DNA of 64,000 nucleotides. Source: Hamiltosporidium tvaerminnensis (taxonomy: Eukaryota; Microsporidia; Dubosqiidae). The DNA lies in NCBI GenBank assembly GCA_022605425.2, contig JAKIMF020000011.1:744001-808000 (forward strand), read 5' to 3'. The notes beneath the pieces are model-generated. The model searched no databases. It saw nothing but the letters and a program-made list of their open reading frames with translations, and was not told the DNA's origin. The translations under genes and the position numbers were made by a program. Of this stretch, positions 1 to 11,740 are shown piece after piece (within the stretch, counting starts at the first letter, position 1; each line of letters starts with the position of its first letter).

Positions 1-147
1 CGTTTGTTTTTACTTTTACAAGCCAATGATATTTTACTCCTATTATTATCACTCCTTTATAAAAAAAACAAACCAATAAAATATAAAAAACCTATCGATT
101 TCTTATTTATCAACCAATGAATACATTTCTGAATCTTTTATAAACGA

Positions 148-150
148 CCC
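148..150 (+). promoter_or_regulatory. CCC start-proximal motif
   Basis: A CCC run lies 13 nt before the ATG at 164 in very AT-rich DNA. CCC or GGG motifs close to the start codon are described for microsporidian genes. The spacing here is longer than at most other genes in the window. Confidence 0.4.
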
Positions 151-163
151 TGTAAAAAAAATT

Positions 164-2467
164 ATGCATAAAAATCCAAGGCACTTGTTTCAATTTCTTT
201 CAAAATTAAACGCGCAACTTGTACTTCCACTACAAAATATGAACTTAGAATATTCAGTACAACACAAACTTAGTTACAAAAAATATGATACTTCTATTTT
301 TGAAAATATATCTTTTAGTATTTTATTTGGTCATTCTATTGATGTGCCAGACGAATTTCTAACAGATTTTTTTCAAAAAATATTTTATTCTTCTGATTTT
401 TCATATAGAAATATAAAATTTATATTTCAAAATCATGTTTTTTACAACAATCTTATTATTTACAACGATGAAAATATTATTTCAGAGTTTTGTAGTAAGT
501 TAAATCATAAATTATTATATTTTTTACCTTCAAAGGATTTATATGAAACAGTTACACAGAATTTACATGAACATAAAAACGGTTTCATCGGGAATATAAA
601 TATTCCAAATTTAGAAATAAATATATTGAATGAAGTAAAAAGTATAAAAGTAAAAATAAAAAATTCATTTTCACCATCGTATTTTGAATTACCATTGACA
701 AATTTGAAAGAGAAAGGAATGAAAAAAGTTAAAATTGATATTGTTACACCATTTAGAACCTATAAAAAAGAAATACCTTTAAAATATAATAGAATGTATA
801 AAGAAGCAGACAATGAAATTTTTAGTGAATTTTGTTTAAAAAATGTGAATAGAAATTTAAAAGATATTTTTTGTCAGATTTATTCTTTTACTTTATCTAC
901 AATAAATGATAAGTTATATTTCAAAAGTAATGAAGAATATATTAAAAATGATATATTTGAGGAAAATAAAATAAAAGAATGGAAAAAAGAAGAAATTTAT
1001 AAACATTTAAATGAAAGTTTGGTTTTTAATCCGATTGAAATCAAAACAGAGAATATGAAGGGAAAGAAAATGATTGGAAATAGATTAGAATATAAAGAAG
1101 AATTACGTAGGACGAAGAGCTCAATATTTGTGAAAAAGCTAGAAAAAAATGTTTTTGATTTTATTCACACACAATATACACTTTTCATTTCAAATTATCG
1201 TGTTTCTACTCGTTCTTTGTGCCATTCAATTCTATTTTTTTCTATATTTTTTGGTCACACAGATAAAATTATGTTTCTTGTAGAAAGTCTTAAAGAATTC
1301 TTAGAAAACAAAATAAACGATTTGGATGTTTGTCCGAGTCGTACCGAAGATTATTTGTTTTTATACGAGACCATGGTTTTTCTTATAAAATTATTTAGTC
1401 GCGAAATAAATGTACAGTCTATACAGAATGAATCCGAGAAAAAAGACAAATTAACGAAAAATCCAAAAAATGAACAAAAATATAATTTAATGGAAATCAA
1501 AACATTGAATTTTACTTCCGTAAATGGAAACAATCTTTTAAAAGATTTGAAAGTAAGTTTTACGAATATTTTACTTGAAAACGAAGGTATTAAATTGAAA
1601 AATACAGAAATTTATCCAAGAATGCTACGTATTTATAATAATTTACTTAACTGTCACAAAAAAGGACTTTTAAAATTACTTGAAAAAGAAAAAATAAAAT
1701 TTGAATTACAAAATTTGTATGAAAATGCAAAATTAGACTCATTAGAAATTTTACCTGTTATCTCCATATTTTCATACATAAAAAACTTAACAGAAATAGA
1801 TTTTCAAATAGAAAAAAATGTAAGCAAAATGATTGAAAAAAACGTCGATTTGTTTTATACTTCTATTCTCAATGAAGTCAGATATTCAGATGTTAAATAC
1901 GATTTAGAAAGTAAACACAGTGTTCTATACATTGTGTTTTCAGTATTAGAAAAATTTTTATACAATATTTCCATAAATACTGTCATAGATAAGAAATATA
2001 TGAAAAAAACCTTGAAAGAAATTAAAAACAAAATAGAAATTTTAGGTATTTTTTGTTCAAATAAAATCGAAAACAGAAAATCAAAAGCATTTGACAATAA
2101 AAACGTGTGGTACTTAAAATTCAATCGCGCCATATTTAAAATGATTAATATTTTTATAGACAAGTATAATGACTATTTAGAAGATCCTATTAATATGAAA
2201 TCTACTCTTCTTATTATCGAGAAGAAAACCATGTATAGTTTATTTGAAAAATATAAAAATGAAATAGAAGCATCTTTACAAAAGAGTAGAATAGACATTA
2301 ATATGCTTATAAAAATGTTACAATATGAGAATATGGTAGGAGATCTAGCAAGAAGTTATAAAATGAATTTATATGCATTCGTTATCGATATGGTCAAAAT
2401 AAAATACGGAGAAGATTTAGAAGAACCTTTAAAAGTTGTAGGTGAAGTTTTTATGAGTCGTATTTAA
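164..2467 (+). CDS. Unrecognised 767-aa protein
   Basis: A continuous 767-residue reading frame begins at an ATG with a CCC run at 148-150, a start-proximal motif seen at several other genes here. The protein is rich in Lys, Asn, Ile and Phe. It has no signal peptide and no clear membrane segment. A hydrophobic patch lies near residues 345-375 and a Lys-rich, probably disordered stretch near residues 430-455. The second half reads as mostly alpha-helical. I recognise no domain or catalytic motif. A helical scaffold or complex subunit is possible, but nothing in the sequence decides this. Length, codon use and an ATG start support a real gene. Its upstream neighbour lies outside the window, and downstream comes nearly 5 kb without a gene. 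Confidence 0.8.
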   Translation: MHKNPRHLFQFLSKLNAQLVLPLQNMNLEYSVQHKLSYKKYDTSIFENISFSILFGHSIDVPDEFLTDFFQKIFYSSDFSYRNIKFIFQNHVFYNNLIIYNDENIISEFCSKLNHKLLYFLPSKDLYETVTQNLHEHKNGFIGNINIPNLEINILNEVKSIKVKIKNSFSPSYFELPLTNLKEKGMKKVKIDIVTPFRTYKKEIPLKYNRMYKEADNEIFSEFCLKNVNRNLKDIFCQIYSFTLSTINDKLYFKSNEEYIKNDIFEENKIKEWKKEEIYKHLNESLVFNPIEIKTENMKGKKMIGNRLEYKEELRRTKSSIFVKKLEKNVFDFIHTQYTLFISNYRVSTRSLCHSILFFSIFFGHTDKIMFLVESLKEFLENKINDLDVCPSRTEDYLFLYETMVFLIKLFSREINVQSIQNESEKKDKLTKNPKNEQKYNLMEIKTLNFTSVNGNNLLKDLKVSFTNILLENEGIKLKNTEIYPRMLRIYNNLLNCHKKGLLKLLEKEKIKFELQNLYENAKLDSLEILPVISIFSYIKNLTEIDFQIEKNVSKMIEKNVDLFYTSILNEVRYSDVKYDLESKHSVLYIVFSVLEKFLYNISINTVIDKKYMKKTLKEIKNKIEILGIFCSNKIENRKSKAFDNKNVWYLKFNRAIFKMINIFIDKYNDYLEDPINMKSTLLIIEKKTMYSLFEKYKNEIEASLQKSRIDINMLIKMLQYENMVGDLARSYKMNLYAFVIDMVKIKYGEDLEEPLKVVGEVFMSRI

Positions 2468-5400
2468 GATTAACAATTTAATATTTTTTCATCTGTATTA
2501 TCAGTTAAAGGTTTCTTAAATGATTTATTTTTTTATAAATATTTTTATTTATGAACACCAATCTTTCTTTACTTCTTTATAATTTATAATTTATATTAAG
2601 TTTAAAGGAATGTTCAAATCTTATTTAATATTTTAATTAAAAATCTAATATTAGATTTATCATTTTAAAAATATTTTAATCTTGGTTCGTTTTTGATACC
2701 ATTTAAATTTTAAGAATTAAACTGTAAGTTTTTTTTAGTATCGATACAAAAGTGTGAAAAGAGAATGTTAAATTATCTTAATCGATTAAACGAAACAGTC
2801 TACTGTATTAAAAATAAATTAAATATTAATTGATCCTTTAAACCGTTTTAAAACAATATAATCTTAATTAGAATTAATATTGTTTTCTCTTTAAGATTAA
2901 TACGTTAAATTTATATTTTAAAATAGAAAGTCACTAATTTATTGGCTAACGAATTTGGCTATAAAACTAGAATTATTACTTGTTATTAATATATAATTAA
3001 AGTGCCTAGTATTTTGCATTCTACAAATATACTTATAAATAATGAAATTTAAACGTAAAATACAAGATCTTTTAGTTTATTATAAGTAACAATTTTAATA
3101 CAATTAACAGAAATATACCAAATTAATTTTAATTTAATTTATAAATATTTTGAGATAAATGATGAGTTATGTAAACATAAATGAATTGAGCTAAAAACTT
3201 TAAAAAGATAAATGAATAATTTGTGGGGAATACCTTTCATTTGCCAAAACTCTAATTCACTTGGGAATTGCTTATTGTGGGAGAATGCTAAAGCTTTAAT
3301 AAACTAAAAAATTTACGTTTTATTACTTAATTATTCCCTGGTCTACATATCACACTGTAGATTTAATATATAAAATGGAAATTAAGTAAAATGAATTGAG
3401 TAGACACGTGTCGATTTTTTTAATAGAATTCATAAATACAAGATTTATGCTTTTTATTCTGAAAGATAAATATTTTGTAGTTTATCGTATAGATTGAATA
3501 AGTTTATAACTGTATTATTTAGGTAGACATACAGAAGTAATATATACAAAGAAACATAAATTTAACAATTAATGAATTCGAATTACAAACAACGTCTTTA
3601 CTTTTAAAGGTGTATGTAATTTTAAAAAATTACCTTTCTTGGAAATTATTTGCAAAATCTTTTATTAAGTTTTGCATTTAAGTTAACTAATAAACTGATT
3701 CATTTTAAAATTTATTAAGTAAAACAGTTTTTTTAATTTTTACTTTGTTAAAATAATATAATTAATGTACAGGCAAACGCTAATTGTTAACTTTATTTTA
3801 ACTAATCGAAACCTTATTGAGTTAGAACAAAAAATGTCATAAACTCAGTTAGATCTAAATAGATTTTTTATGTCTTAGTAATGAGCTACAGAAGTAAAAA
3901 TAAGGCACTTCTGAAGATATAAAATGTCTTTTTATAAAATAAAATTCATTTAAGTTTTACAACCTTGATGAATTAACTAGTTTCAATAGTAAGGTTGGCT
4001 TTTGAGATTCCACAGGATTAAAGATATGTATTTCTTTTTTTGGAAGCTTTTACTTTTTTTAAAAATTATTATAATATGAAATGTATACGTATCTATAATG
4101 GATGTATAGTCAAATTATTTAACTTGCATCAAAAATTATTTTAATTAGGTTATTAGACGATGTATTGTCTATCAAAAAAATATATACAAATATACAGTAA
4201 ACAATTAATCTCTAATAAAATCAGTAGATAAAATAATTTTAAAAAGGAAACACGCCTGCATAAGCTTATTAATAGCTTATAAATACAAGATATTTTATTG
4301 CTGTATGGTTTCTTGATAAATTGAATATTTAAAAACATAGTATTAACAATATATTAGCCTTATGGTAAAATTTCGAGAGTATGATATATTATAGTTGGAC
4401 AGAATGCTTTGCTATTCGGTTTCTATTCAAGCCGGTAAATGGGAGGGGGAAGCCAAAATTTGCGATTTTTATGAGAAATTTCACTAATTTGTTGTAAAAA
4501 ATAAGATAATATGCCAGAAAATGTTTTTCCCAAACTTGTCGATTTGAGTCCTAATACTCACTATATACCGAATTATTACAATATTTGTAAAGAAATTCTT
4601 AATAGAACATAAAATAACAGATTGTGATGATTATAGGTCTAATAAAATCAAATTTGATATGGTTAAAATCAAAAAGGCTCGAAATTTTTCCATCATCAGT
4701 AAATTAAAACTGGACATTTAAAAAATGCAAACAGATTTGGATTTATTTTTGAGTAATTCATTTTTCTTTTTCATGGCTTAATTCGTAAATTAAAGATTTT
4801 ATTTGTGTATTTAAAATTTGAAGCTCTCTTCTATATTTAGCCCCGGTAAATCGTTTTTTTTTGAAATATTAGTACATATAAACAAAATTCTGTTTATGAT
4901 CCTTTAAATACTTATAATTCGTCAATTTATTGTAATATGAGTAGAGTTTTCTGTGGGAAGTCGAACATACAAATAAGCTGCTAGTTGCAGCAATAAAGCC
5001 TGTAAGTATAAATTCTAAAAATATTATTTTTGCCCGCTGTTTAGTTTATTACTGTTACTAAATATCTTTTCATGTATTTAATTTACAAAATATATATTTT
5101 CTAAATATTCAAAACCGAATGTTTTAAAATTCCCTATTAGCCAATTTGATTATCATAAACTGATGCCACTCTTTGTTATGTATATCTAAAGAGTAAAAAT
5201 CAACGATATCAATGCATAGAATACCTCTTTGCTTATAGAGCTTCTCAATGAAATTTGTGTTTAAAATTGAATTATTAAGCAAATTAGCTGTTTTTCAGTC
5301 ATCAAAATCAGAATAAAAACACAAATTCTGATTTAGAGAAAAAAATACTGCAATCAAAAATTTTCATGCTAATTTGGTTTGATTGCTACTATTTGAAATA

Positions 5401-7396
5401 CTAATAGAATATAGTCTAAATCGGGGATTTTATTTGCATTGTACAAGATAAATAAACATTTTTTTGTAAAAGAACTGAAATACAATTAAAATATAGTCAG
5501 AGTAATTTTATTTCTAAACTCATATTTTTATATTTTAAGACTATTTAAATTTTTGTGCTTACGATATAAAAAATTTAACGAAAAAGAATTCATGTAATTT
5601 TATTATATTTTATAATTGAGTAATGTAACGTAGAGAATGACTCGCCTAGAAATGCTTATCGTACGAAAAATGGCATGCTAAAATATTTTGCCATTAAGAA
5701 TATGGCGCTTAAATGCGTGCGTGAAACTTATACACCACATAATTAGACATAGGTAAAAAATGCGAATTCTAAAGGTTTCAGAGATTTGCAAACCATATTT
5801 GCATTAAATATTATACATATTCATTTCTAGATTCTGGTATATTATAATATAAGTGTTAGAACCATGTTGTTTTTACTTTTTCAAGGTTTTAATGGTAAAA
5901 TAGCACTAAATTCAAATCCTCTTGTAAAGACATTGCTTCGTATAATCTTTACCTGTATGAAAAAAGGCAAAGCAGAATTATTTTTAAAAGCCTTTTTCTC
6001 ATTAGTTTATTTGTATTCCAAATGATAGCTCAATAAAAAAATTAATCCTTCGAAAGGTATCATGAAATCTTCTATCACTTATATTAAATATTTTTAATAT
6101 AAATATCAAGGAATTTATATGTGAATGAATAAAGCAATGTATCAGCTGATATAGAAAAGCTTTTTATTTAGAAAATTAAAACGCTTCACAGAAAGAATAC
6201 AAACAAAAACGAAATCGGAGGGCTATAAACCTCAGTTGAAATTTGAGATAAAATGAAAATAAACCGCCAAAGATCTAAAAAATTCAAAAAAACCATAAAA
6301 AAAAACACAAAATATTTTGTTAAGATCTTGAAATTTAGTATTACTTCTTAAATTTGCAACTCGGTTAATAATAAGCCCAAAACCTCCAAATCAGATATGT
6401 TTATCAAAGCCTAACTCACTAGATTAAAAAATTATCATTTTATATATAAATTTTAGGAATGAAATCCACGTTATCTGCATTTTTTCTGTTGAATGTAAAA
6501 ATTAGTCGGTTTAAAAGCTCCTAAGGAACAGGGATTTTATAAAATAAGATCGAAGAGTAAAAGTCTATAGTCAAAAGGATGTAAATAAAAAGTACTTAAG
6601 ATTAGAAAAAACAGAAAATCTATATTTAATTTAGTTAATGAATTCCATTTAATAAATTTATTGTTTATAACGTCTAATTGTTCAGGATTCTGATTTAACA
6701 ATAAGGCGATATAAATTTTATTAGATATTTTAAAAGAAACTGAGAAAATTTTCTACCGATAAAAAAAAACTGAAAATTGATTCGAACAATCGACTTAATC
6801 TGGATTCCTTTCCTAATTAGGAATTACCAGAACTAATTAAAATATATTTTTTTAAGATTTTTAAGTGTATAAAATAAATTTAAGGATATAAGACAAAATT
6901 GTAAAATAAATGTTTTTAAATGTGGTAATATAAAATATATGAGTTGGATCTGGTTTTAATGTTAATATTTCAAAAAATATTCATGTAAACTTAATTACAC
7001 TGATTTCTGTAGAGCGAATTCAAAACCTATGCAAAAAACAATCTAGAGATCTTTCGGCGAGGAAATAGGCGTTGAGAATCTAAATAGACATACATAAACA
7101 TCATAAAAGTAGCTCTTAAGAAGAGATACTAAAATTACAATCCTTTTAATTTATTTTAAAATTTCAAAGTTAAAATATAAAAGAAAAGTCTGTTTTCTTT
7201 TTAAAATACGCATCGGTTTCTTTTAAAGAGATGCATAAGACCAAATATATATCTCTAAGCCCGAAAATAAGTTAGACAATAAAATTATAATCCAAGATTT
7301 TTTTTATCATAAATTAAGATAAAAGCTTGAGTGATAGGCTATCTGATTAAAAAGTATAAACCAGTATATATAAGATTAATTAAATTGGCCCTATAC
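2468..7396. other. Gene-poor AT-rich spacer
   Basis: About 4.9 kb with dense stops in all frames. A 61-residue minus-strand frame at 4153-4338 looks like chance in AT-rich DNA. Scattered slightly GC-richer patches (about 4410-4470 and 5630-5740) could be decayed coding sequence, but I could not assign them. Confidence 0.6.
7389..7391 (+). promoter_or_regulatory. CCC start-proximal motif of helicase gene
   Basis: A CCC run lies 5 nt before the ATG at 7397. It is the main reason for choosing that ATG over an upstream in-frame GTG. Confidence 0.45.
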
Positions 7397-9352
7397 ATGG
7401 ATATGAATAGGCAAAATAAATATATTGATTCACTTATTTTTCCACTCAAACAAGAACTAAAATTTCTAGAGAGAGAAGATGATGTCTTAAATTTTTACAG
7501 GGCAAAGGTTATGAAAAAAGAAGAGTCTACACATGGTGATATAATTACATTTATAATTGTTCAGGCGTTCGATCACAATAAAAATCCTATTTTAAGAAAA
7601 TTTGATTTTGAAAGAATTTTTAAAGAAGATGAATCTATTAAAGTACTTTTTGATTTAAAAAAAACCCCTTCATTTTGCTTTCAGACCAAAATTCTTTCAG
7701 TAAATGAAAAACGTTATACATTTCTCACAATTATTGAATCACTTCCTAGAGAATTTTATCTAAGACTGGATGGATCAATTTTTACAACCTATAAGACATT
7801 ACAGAGATTAAAAAAGATTAGGAAAGATGGGAAATATTTAGATGTGAATATTTTAAACATCATAAATAGCATTGAAGAAACAACCCGTGAAGATTATCAG
7901 AAATCAGATTACAATGAAACCGAAAATTTTTCTTCGAGTCCCTTGAAATACTCTGAAGACTTTGTTGATATATTTAAAAACTTAAAATTAGAAGATAAGA
8001 ATCTAATAAGCATGGAAAAAGAATATAAAGATTTTATCAAAAAAATAAAAAAACTTGGATTTCTGATCGAATACAATAAGCTCAATAATTCTCAAAAAGA
8101 ATCTTTATTATTTTCAAAAAAAAATAAATCGTATCGTATCATAGGCCCACCTGGTTCTGGTAAGACTAAAGTTGTAGTTGAAATAGTAAAAACATTGCTT
8201 TATGCCAAAAAATCGGTTCTCGTATGTGGACCAAGCAATATATCTGTTGATAATATTTTGTCTTCTATCATCGATTCTGAATACTACAAGAAAATCAAAC
8301 CAAAACTCTATAAATTAGGAAGCTTTCTAAAAACATCAAAGACTTTATCTTGTTATCATATAGAATCCATGGCAAACGAATCTGTTCTTCCTTTATTGGA
8401 GAAATTAAACCAAGCTATCGATAATAAATCTGACCAAAAAACAATTAAGGCACTGCGAAAAAAAGTATCGGAGAAGAAAAAAGAGTTTATAATGAGTACC
8501 ATTAGATGTACTGATCTTGCGTTTGCAACTCTTTTTAGTTCGTACAAAATGAAAGATAATAAATATTTTGATTGGATAATAATAGATGAAGCGTGCCAGG
8601 CACGTGAATCTGAATCATTCTTAAGTGTTTTGCTTGCAAAAAAGTTCATTCTTGTTGGGGATCCTTATCAGTTAGGACCCACAGTAAAATCTGAGACAGT
8701 GGAATTAAAATCAACATTTTTTGATAGAATCTGCAACACACCAACTTTCTTTCTAAATGAACAATACAGAATGAGTAAATTGCTAATATCATTTTCAAAT
8801 TCATACTTTTATTCGAATAGAATAATTTCTTCCAAGAAAACTAAATTTAAATTTTTCAATCGTTCAGAAATTCTTTTTATTGATACTTCGAATCATAACT
8901 CAAAAGAGAGCAAATTAAACTCTTCTATTAAAAATACATTCGAAGCTGAAATCACAATAAAGATAATAAAATATCTTGAATCGAAACAAAATATTTATGA
9001 TGTTGGAATTATAACTCCATATTCGCAACAAGCATTTCTGATTAAAGATATTCTTCCAAAGGTATCATTTCCAATCCAAGTGAGTACAGTTGACGCATTT
9101 CAAGGTCAAGAAAAAGGAATAATAATTTTAAATTTTGTTCGAGCAAACAAACAACAAGAAATAGGATTCTTATCGGATTTAAAAAGAACCAATGTTGCTT
9201 TAACAAGATGTATACATGGATTAATAATTGTTGCTAATTCGGCTACCTTTTTGCAAGACGAATTTTATATCAAACTATTTGGGCATTTACATGCTTACGC
9301 TTATTGCATTAATCCGGCTATTTTTGACATTATTTTATTTAAAGCTAAATAG
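7397..9352 (+). CDS. UPF1/IGHMBP2-type SF1 helicase
   Basis: This is a superfamily 1B ATP-dependent RNA/DNA helicase. The chosen ATG at 7397 has a CCC run 5 nt upstream and gives 651 aa. An upstream GTG would extend the frame but has no such support, and a second ATG at 7403 is possible. The motifs are complete: Walker A GPPGSGKT (about 250-257), DEAC Walker B (397-400), GDPYQLGP (421-428), NEQYRM (454-459), VDAFQGQE (565-572) and NVALTR (599-604). The N-terminal 230 residues lack the Cys/His-rich domain of UPF1. The size fits the short IGHMBP2/Hcs1 type, so I prefer that branch. A SEN1-type core cannot be excluded. Known family roles are translation-linked RNA surveillance or nucleic-acid unwinding; the exact role here is inferred. 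Confidence 0.92.
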   Translation: MDMNRQNKYIDSLIFPLKQELKFLEREDDVLNFYRAKVMKKEESTHGDIITFIIVQAFDHNKNPILRKFDFERIFKEDESIKVLFDLKKTPSFCFQTKILSVNEKRYTFLTIIESLPREFYLRLDGSIFTTYKTLQRLKKIRKDGKYLDVNILNIINSIEETTREDYQKSDYNETENFSSSPLKYSEDFVDIFKNLKLEDKNLISMEKEYKDFIKKIKKLGFLIEYNKLNNSQKESLLFSKKNKSYRIIGPPGSGKTKVVVEIVKTLLYAKKSVLVCGPSNISVDNILSSIIDSEYYKKIKPKLYKLGSFLKTSKTLSCYHIESMANESVLPLLEKLNQAIDNKSDQKTIKALRKKVSEKKKEFIMSTIRCTDLAFATLFSSYKMKDNKYFDWIIIDEACQARESESFLSVLLAKKFILVGDPYQLGPTVKSETVELKSTFFDRICNTPTFFLNEQYRMSKLLISFSNSYFYSNRIISSKKTKFKFFNRSEILFIDTSNHNSKESKLNSSIKNTFEAEITIKIIKYLESKQNIYDVGIITPYSQQAFLIKDILPKVSFPIQVSTVDAFQGQEKGIIILNFVRANKQQEIGFLSDLKRTNVALTRCIHGLIIVANSATFLQDEFYIKLFGHLHAYAYCINPAIFDIILFKAK

Positions 9353-10379
9353 GAAAATCGAATCTGTTAAAATTAAAAGTATTTATTTAAAGTTAAATAT
9401 TTAATTTTTGTGGTTTAAATTTTTCACGTATTTTTATTAAAGTGAAATATGTTATATGCTTGAAATTATATTAAGGCGATTCTGGCTTCGTCATAGGTAA
9501 CTTTAAAACGTTAACTGTATTCCCTGAACATCTAAATTCCTAAACTTTCGCGGAAGATGACACCACGTATTTAATCAAAAAGTTTTGGCAGAACTGGATT
9601 ATGCTTGTTATATGTATGAGATTTCGGATAGAACCTGCCCTTTGGAGACCTCATTTCCCCTCGAACCAACTTCATTTTATGTATTATATTATTCCTGCCC
9701 CGAATTTACGTCAATTAAAATATATTTCGGAGATTTATATTTAGTAAATTCAATGTGGCAATTAAATACCAATAAGTATTCTTTACTTGGGTTTTTTGAC
9801 TTTTCAAAAATATATTCTTTTGTGTTTTCCAAATGGCACGCCTTCTAACCCTAAACAGTAAGATTGGGTTTTATATATTTTTTGGATAATAACGGTTAAG
9901 TTTAATCTTGTTTTATGATCTCGCTAGTAAAAAAATCCTTACATAAACTTTATAAAAAAAACCATTTTTTTGCATTCCTTCTCCTTCATATAATTATCAA
10001 GAAAATCCTCAATCTAGTCTAATTTCCATACTTCCATGAATCAAGAGAATGGTTTCTGTTTTGTACACCCTATTTTTTGTCGTATCCATAATTTAATATG
10101 CTCTCCATTAATTATCATAGGGCGTTTTATGGCATTTGAAGCAAAATAAAGTACAAAAACGCCACAAATAACACAAATTAAAGCTATTTACATGGTTTCA
10201 GAATGTCTCCTAGCTTCCGAAAATTCGTTAAAAAAAGATTAGTAAACAGAGCAGAAAATTTAGAAACTATTTGATTAGGTAATAAGACCGATCATTTATT
10301 TCAAATTAATATCAATTAATTGTATTTTGTGTTCTTTCTTTGTATTAATTTATTTTTTTGCAATTTTTTAATTTATCAA
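9353..10379. other. Spacer without a supportable gene
   Basis: About 1 kb of AT-rich sequence. An 87-residue frame at 9585-9848 begins with TTG, has no motif and resembles no family I know, so I do not call it a gene. Confidence 0.5.
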
Positions 10380-11168
10380 TTTTATTTAATAAAATTCTGG
10401 GTTAAAATATTTTTTACCATTTTTACATGTTTTCTTCTACCTCTTTGACCACTTTTGTCTCTTCTTCCAAATCCGACTCTTCATTTATGTTATTGGTCGG
10501 TTCCTCTAAAGTGGTTCCTCCTTGTAAAATAGAGGGGGCTTTATATTTTGGTTTAAAATTTTTGGCACCATCTTCCTCTGTTTTCGCTTCTTTTAAAGGG
10601 GGTATTGGTTCCTCATGCATCTCTGATCTCATAATAACACCCATTGACGCTCTCTCCCAGCTCTCTTCGGCATTTAGTCCTGACTCAAGTCCTCTTCGAC
10701 GATCAAAGGAAATACTTTCGACTGTCTTTTTAAGTACTATAGACTGAATGTATGCTTCTACATTCATGGGTATTTCTAGTCTTTTAAGATGAGATTTATG
10801 GTATTTTGTCACAATACCGTCCCAGGTCATCACATAAGGGATTATCTCAACACTACACTTATAAATAAGGCCCAACTCATTGGCTAGCAGGTCATACTTC
10901 CTAAGTTTTTCAGTTTCAACTATTTGAAGTGAATCTTGGGAAGTGATTCCTACTTCAATGAGTGTTATCTTATTCTTCTTCTTATCTAAAATAAATATGT
11001 CCGGTCTGTTATTCCGAATTTTAACATCAGTTTTAATTCTGGTGTCCACTCTTATCTCTGCATACTCATTATCAAGAATTTCTTGAACTGAGTGGCTCCT
11101 TATTCGTTTTGAAGACTTAAACTTATATCTATTTAGAAGGAGAAGGTGTAGGCATCTAACCACTTCAA
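10380..11168 (-). mobile_element. 5'-truncated R4/Dong-like non-LTR retrotransposon
   Basis: The 3' end of a non-LTR retrotransposon, inserted on the minus strand. It matches the longer copy at 30121-32090 throughout the endonuclease region and in the terminal 3' sequence ending CCAGAATTTTATTAAAT. Homology to the longer copy stops near 11168, where the sequence runs into a tandem repeat, so the copy is severely 5'-truncated, as is typical of target-primed reverse transcription. I could not identify a clear target-site duplication. Confidence 0.85.
10423..11168 (-). pseudogene. C-terminal endonuclease fragment of R4/Dong-like ORF
   Basis: This frame encodes the restriction-like endonuclease end of a non-LTR retrotransposon protein. 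It contains the signature RPD (within NNRPDIFILDKK), followed by a conserved LIEVG about 12 residues later and a downstream KYDLL. It is very similar to the longer minus-strand copy near 30.2-31.0 kb, except in the acidic C-terminal tail, which has diverged strongly. The reverse transcriptase and the CCHC motif are absent because the element is truncated. The open frame continues upstream to an ATG at 11277, but those roughly 35 residues come from the flanking repeat and are not part of the original protein. The fragment cannot act alone. Confidence 0.85.
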
Positions 11169-11219
11169 AATTATTTGTATAAAAATATAAATACTTATTA
11201 TTTTTACAAAATAAATATT

Positions 11220-11396
11220 TATAATTCATACAATTACGTTTCTTATTTGATATATAATTTATTATACACATCTTCACATTTCTAATTTGATATATAATTT
11301 ATAATTCATACCATTACGTTTTTTATTTGATATATAATCTATAATCCATATCTTCACATTTCTAATTTGATATATAATTTATAATATATCTTTACA
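11220..11396. repeat. Imperfect tandem repeat, unit about 70 bp
   Basis: The segment ATTTGATATATAATTTATAA recurs four times, alternating with segments containing ATTACGTTT and CTTCACATT. This makes a unit of about 70 bp repeated just over twice. It abuts the truncated end of the retroelement at 11168 and supplies the false N-terminus of the reading frame there. Confidence 0.65.
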
Positions 11397-11399
11397 TTC

Positions 11400-11480
11400 C
11401 TTTCTGGAGTTAAAAAAGTAGAAGAAAATATATAAAAAGTGTGAAAATCATTCTAACTCAAAATTATTTTAAATTAAATT
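11400..11480 (+). mobile_element. Diverged 3'-end relic of R4/Dong-like element
   Basis: The segment GTAGAAGAAAATATATAAAA and the following bases align with the last coding codons and 3' UTR of the copy at 10380-11168, but in the opposite orientation and with many changes. It is probably an old, very short insertion. The match is short and AT-rich, so it stays tentative. Confidence 0.4.
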
Positions 11481-11525
11481 TAAATTCTCTTTAGATAAAT
11501 TATTTGTAATAATTTGTAAAAAAAA

Positions 11526-11740
11526 TTATTATATTAAACAACAAACCCTCTTATTTCGCAATCTTAAGCATAATAGAAAATTATTATATTAAACAACAAA
11601 CCCTCTTATTTCCCAATCCTTAAGCATAATAGAAAATTATTATATTAAACAACAAACCCTCTTATTTCTTAATATTTTAAAGCATATAAAACAATTTATA
11701 AATTTAATAACAAACCCTTATGTTTCTTATATTCTTAAAC
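11526..11740 (+). repeat. Tandem 55-56-bp repeat carrying the CCC start motif
   Basis: Three near-identical units (about 11526, 11581 and 11637) each contain AACAAACCCTCTTATTTC. A fourth, degenerate unit contains AACAAACCCTTATGTTTC, and the ATG inside it is the start codon of the SVP26-like gene. The array therefore multiplies the start-proximal CCC element upstream of the gene. Confidence 0.75.

Noticed and set aside
6765-6800. T-arm-like GATTG-TTCGAAT-CAATT on the minus strand
   Set aside because: No acceptor partner or anticodon arm at the correct spacing, so not a tRNA gene.
9585-9848. 87-aa frame
   Set aside because: TTG start, no CCC motif, no domain, and a length within chance for this composition.
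11169-11277. N-terminal extension of the endonuclease fragment to an ATG at 11277
   Set aside because: Similarity to the longer retroelement copy ends near 11168; these codons come from the flanking tandem repeat.
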